A DNA stretch of 6,584 nucleotides from Flavobacteriales bacterium (GTDB lineage: Bacteria > Bacteroidota > Bacteroidia > Flavobacteriales_D > Sanyastnellaceae). Where the stretch lies: contig CANGVU010000072.1 in assembly GCA_947457325.1 (NCBI GenBank), forward strand, positions 1-6,584. The letters are read 5' to 3'. Positions 5,951 through 6,584 of this stretch are shown here, piece by piece. The notes beneath the pieces were generated by a model, which saw nothing but the letters and a program-made list of their open reading frames with translations, had not been told where the DNA came from and searched no databases. The position numbers and the translations under genes are program-made. Within the stretch, counting starts at the first letter, position 1. Each line of letters begins with the position of its first letter.

Positions 5951-6584
5951 TTAGTTTTTTGTTCTCAAACGGAAGAACAATCCTGATAATAGAGTGATGA
6001 TGCCTACACTAAAAATAGCGTGCACAACGCCCCAATGATCTGCTATCCATCCTGAAATGATTGCGCCAAATACATACCCCAAGTCTCGCCAAAGTCTAAA
6101 TGTTCCCACCAACTCCGCGCGCTGGCGGGGATGGCATAGTTTTGAAATGAGGGTAGTAAAAGTGGGATAAACCAAGGCTGTCCCAATACCAAGTGCAATG
6201 GCAGTGGGTAGAATGATGAGGAAATGAGTATTGAAAGCGATGAATACAATGGCCAAACCTTGAACAATCATTCCCCAAAAAATCATGCGGATAGGAGATG
6301 AATAGTCAGCCAGTTTTCCAGTAAACAATTGTCCGATTCCCCAGGCCATGGGGTAGGCTGCTGTAAGTATTCCAATTTCAGATAGGTTGTATTTTAGTTC
6401 AAAAAGAAGTATCGGAAACATTCCCCACATCATACCATCATTAAGATTGTTCACCAAACCTGCTTGATTGACGGCACTCAATACTGGATGTTTCCAAGTC
6501 ATGGCTTGAAAAGGGTTTTTAAAGAGCGGAATACCCGATGATGCTCCCTCTTGCTGAACAAAGGCACTTGTATCTTTGATGAGG
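5951..6584 (-). CDS. Major facilitator superfamily transporter, C-terminal half (5' end outside window)
   Basis: The reverse strand is open from the right edge to a TAA at 5953-5951, giving 210 visible residues that correspond to the second half of a roughly 400-430 aa MFS permease. An ATG at 6502 is internal: the reading frame continues upstream to 6583 with LIKDTSAFVQQ and so on, a polar stretch resembling the central loop. Six hydrophobic helices follow, matching TM7-TM12. They start near GLVNNLNDGMMWGMFP, include AYPMAWGIGQLFTGKLAD with a motif-A-like GKLAD between TM8 and TM9, and end FRLRTKN. The 'QAGLVNNLNDGM.WG.FP' and 'YP..WGIGQL.TG.L.D' blocks recall a widespread MFS subgroup of proton-driven exporters or permeases. 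The substrate cannot be assigned. No terminator fits between this gene and the convergent hydrolase. Confidence 0.88.
   Translation of the reverse strand, partial: LIKDTSAFVQQEGASSGIPLFKNPFQAMTWKHPVLSAVNQAGLVNNLNDGMMWGMFPILLFELKYNLSEIGILTAAYPMAWGIGQLFTGKLADYSSPIRMIFWGMIVQGLAIVFIAFNTHFLIILPTAIALGIGTALVYPTFTTLISKLCHPRQRAELVGTFRLWRDLGYVFGAIISGWIADHWGVVHAIFSVGIITLLSGLFFRLRTKN

Noticed and set aside
5951..6502. MFS gene treated as a complete short protein starting at 6502
   Set aside because: The frame stays open to the window edge, and the visible helices are only the second half of an MFS fold.
1..6584. CRISPR array, insertion sequence, phage or defence system
   Set aside because: No spaced direct repeats, terminal inverted repeats, transposase or recombinase motifs, or known defence-gene domains are visible.

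Overview
The window looks like ordinary chromosomal DNA from a member of the Bacteroidota. Four things point there: a secreted hydrolase ending in a type IX secretion sorting domain, a RemB/Wzi-like outer-membrane protein, a -33/-7 promoter of the Bacteroidota type ahead of a tRNA, and few recognisable Shine-Dalgarno sequences. Moderate-to-low GC and the protein styles would fit a Saprospiria- or Chitinophagia-like lineage, but that finer placement is inference. I see no insertion sequence, CRISPR array, phage gene, attachment site or long repeat.

Layout: (1) 1-633, minus strand, is the N-terminal part of an FtsX/LolC/E-type ABC permease running off the left edge. (2) A 90-bp divergent gap leads into a plus-strand pair, 724-1905 and 1902-3401. 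The first is a DUF1343/NamZ-type exo-N-acetylmuramidase lipoprotein and the second a RemB/Wzi-like outer-membrane protein; they share an ATGA stop/start overlap. (3) A CAU-anticodon tRNA at 3448-3521 lies just downstream, with its own promoter-like sequence and a strong hairpin terminator. (4) A convergent minus-strand YdeI/OmpD-associated (DUF1801) gene, 3538-4179, has its stop codon inside that hairpin. (5) Divergent from it, plus strand, are an unrecognised single-TM protein rich in aromatic residues and proline (4237-4767) and, 23 bp later, a secreted alpha/beta hydrolase with a T9SS C-terminal domain (4791-5948). (6) The C-terminal half of a major facilitator transporter, minus strand, fills 5951-6584 and runs off the right edge. 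Its stop lies 2 bp from the hydrolase stop.

Most of the genes concern the cell envelope: lipoprotein or ABC export, muropeptide trimming, an outer-membrane protein linked to gliding or capsule, a T9SS cargo enzyme and a permease. The only pair with strong evidence of joint expression is the NamZ-like/RemB-like pair. The small membrane protein and the hydrolase are probably co-transcribed. I found no convincing multi-gene novel system. The parts most worth a second look are the overlap coupling of the NamZ-like and RemB-like genes, the uncharacterised 4237-4767 protein, the compact tRNA promoter/terminator unit shared with a convergent gene, and the cysteine cluster at the N terminus of the YdeI-like protein.
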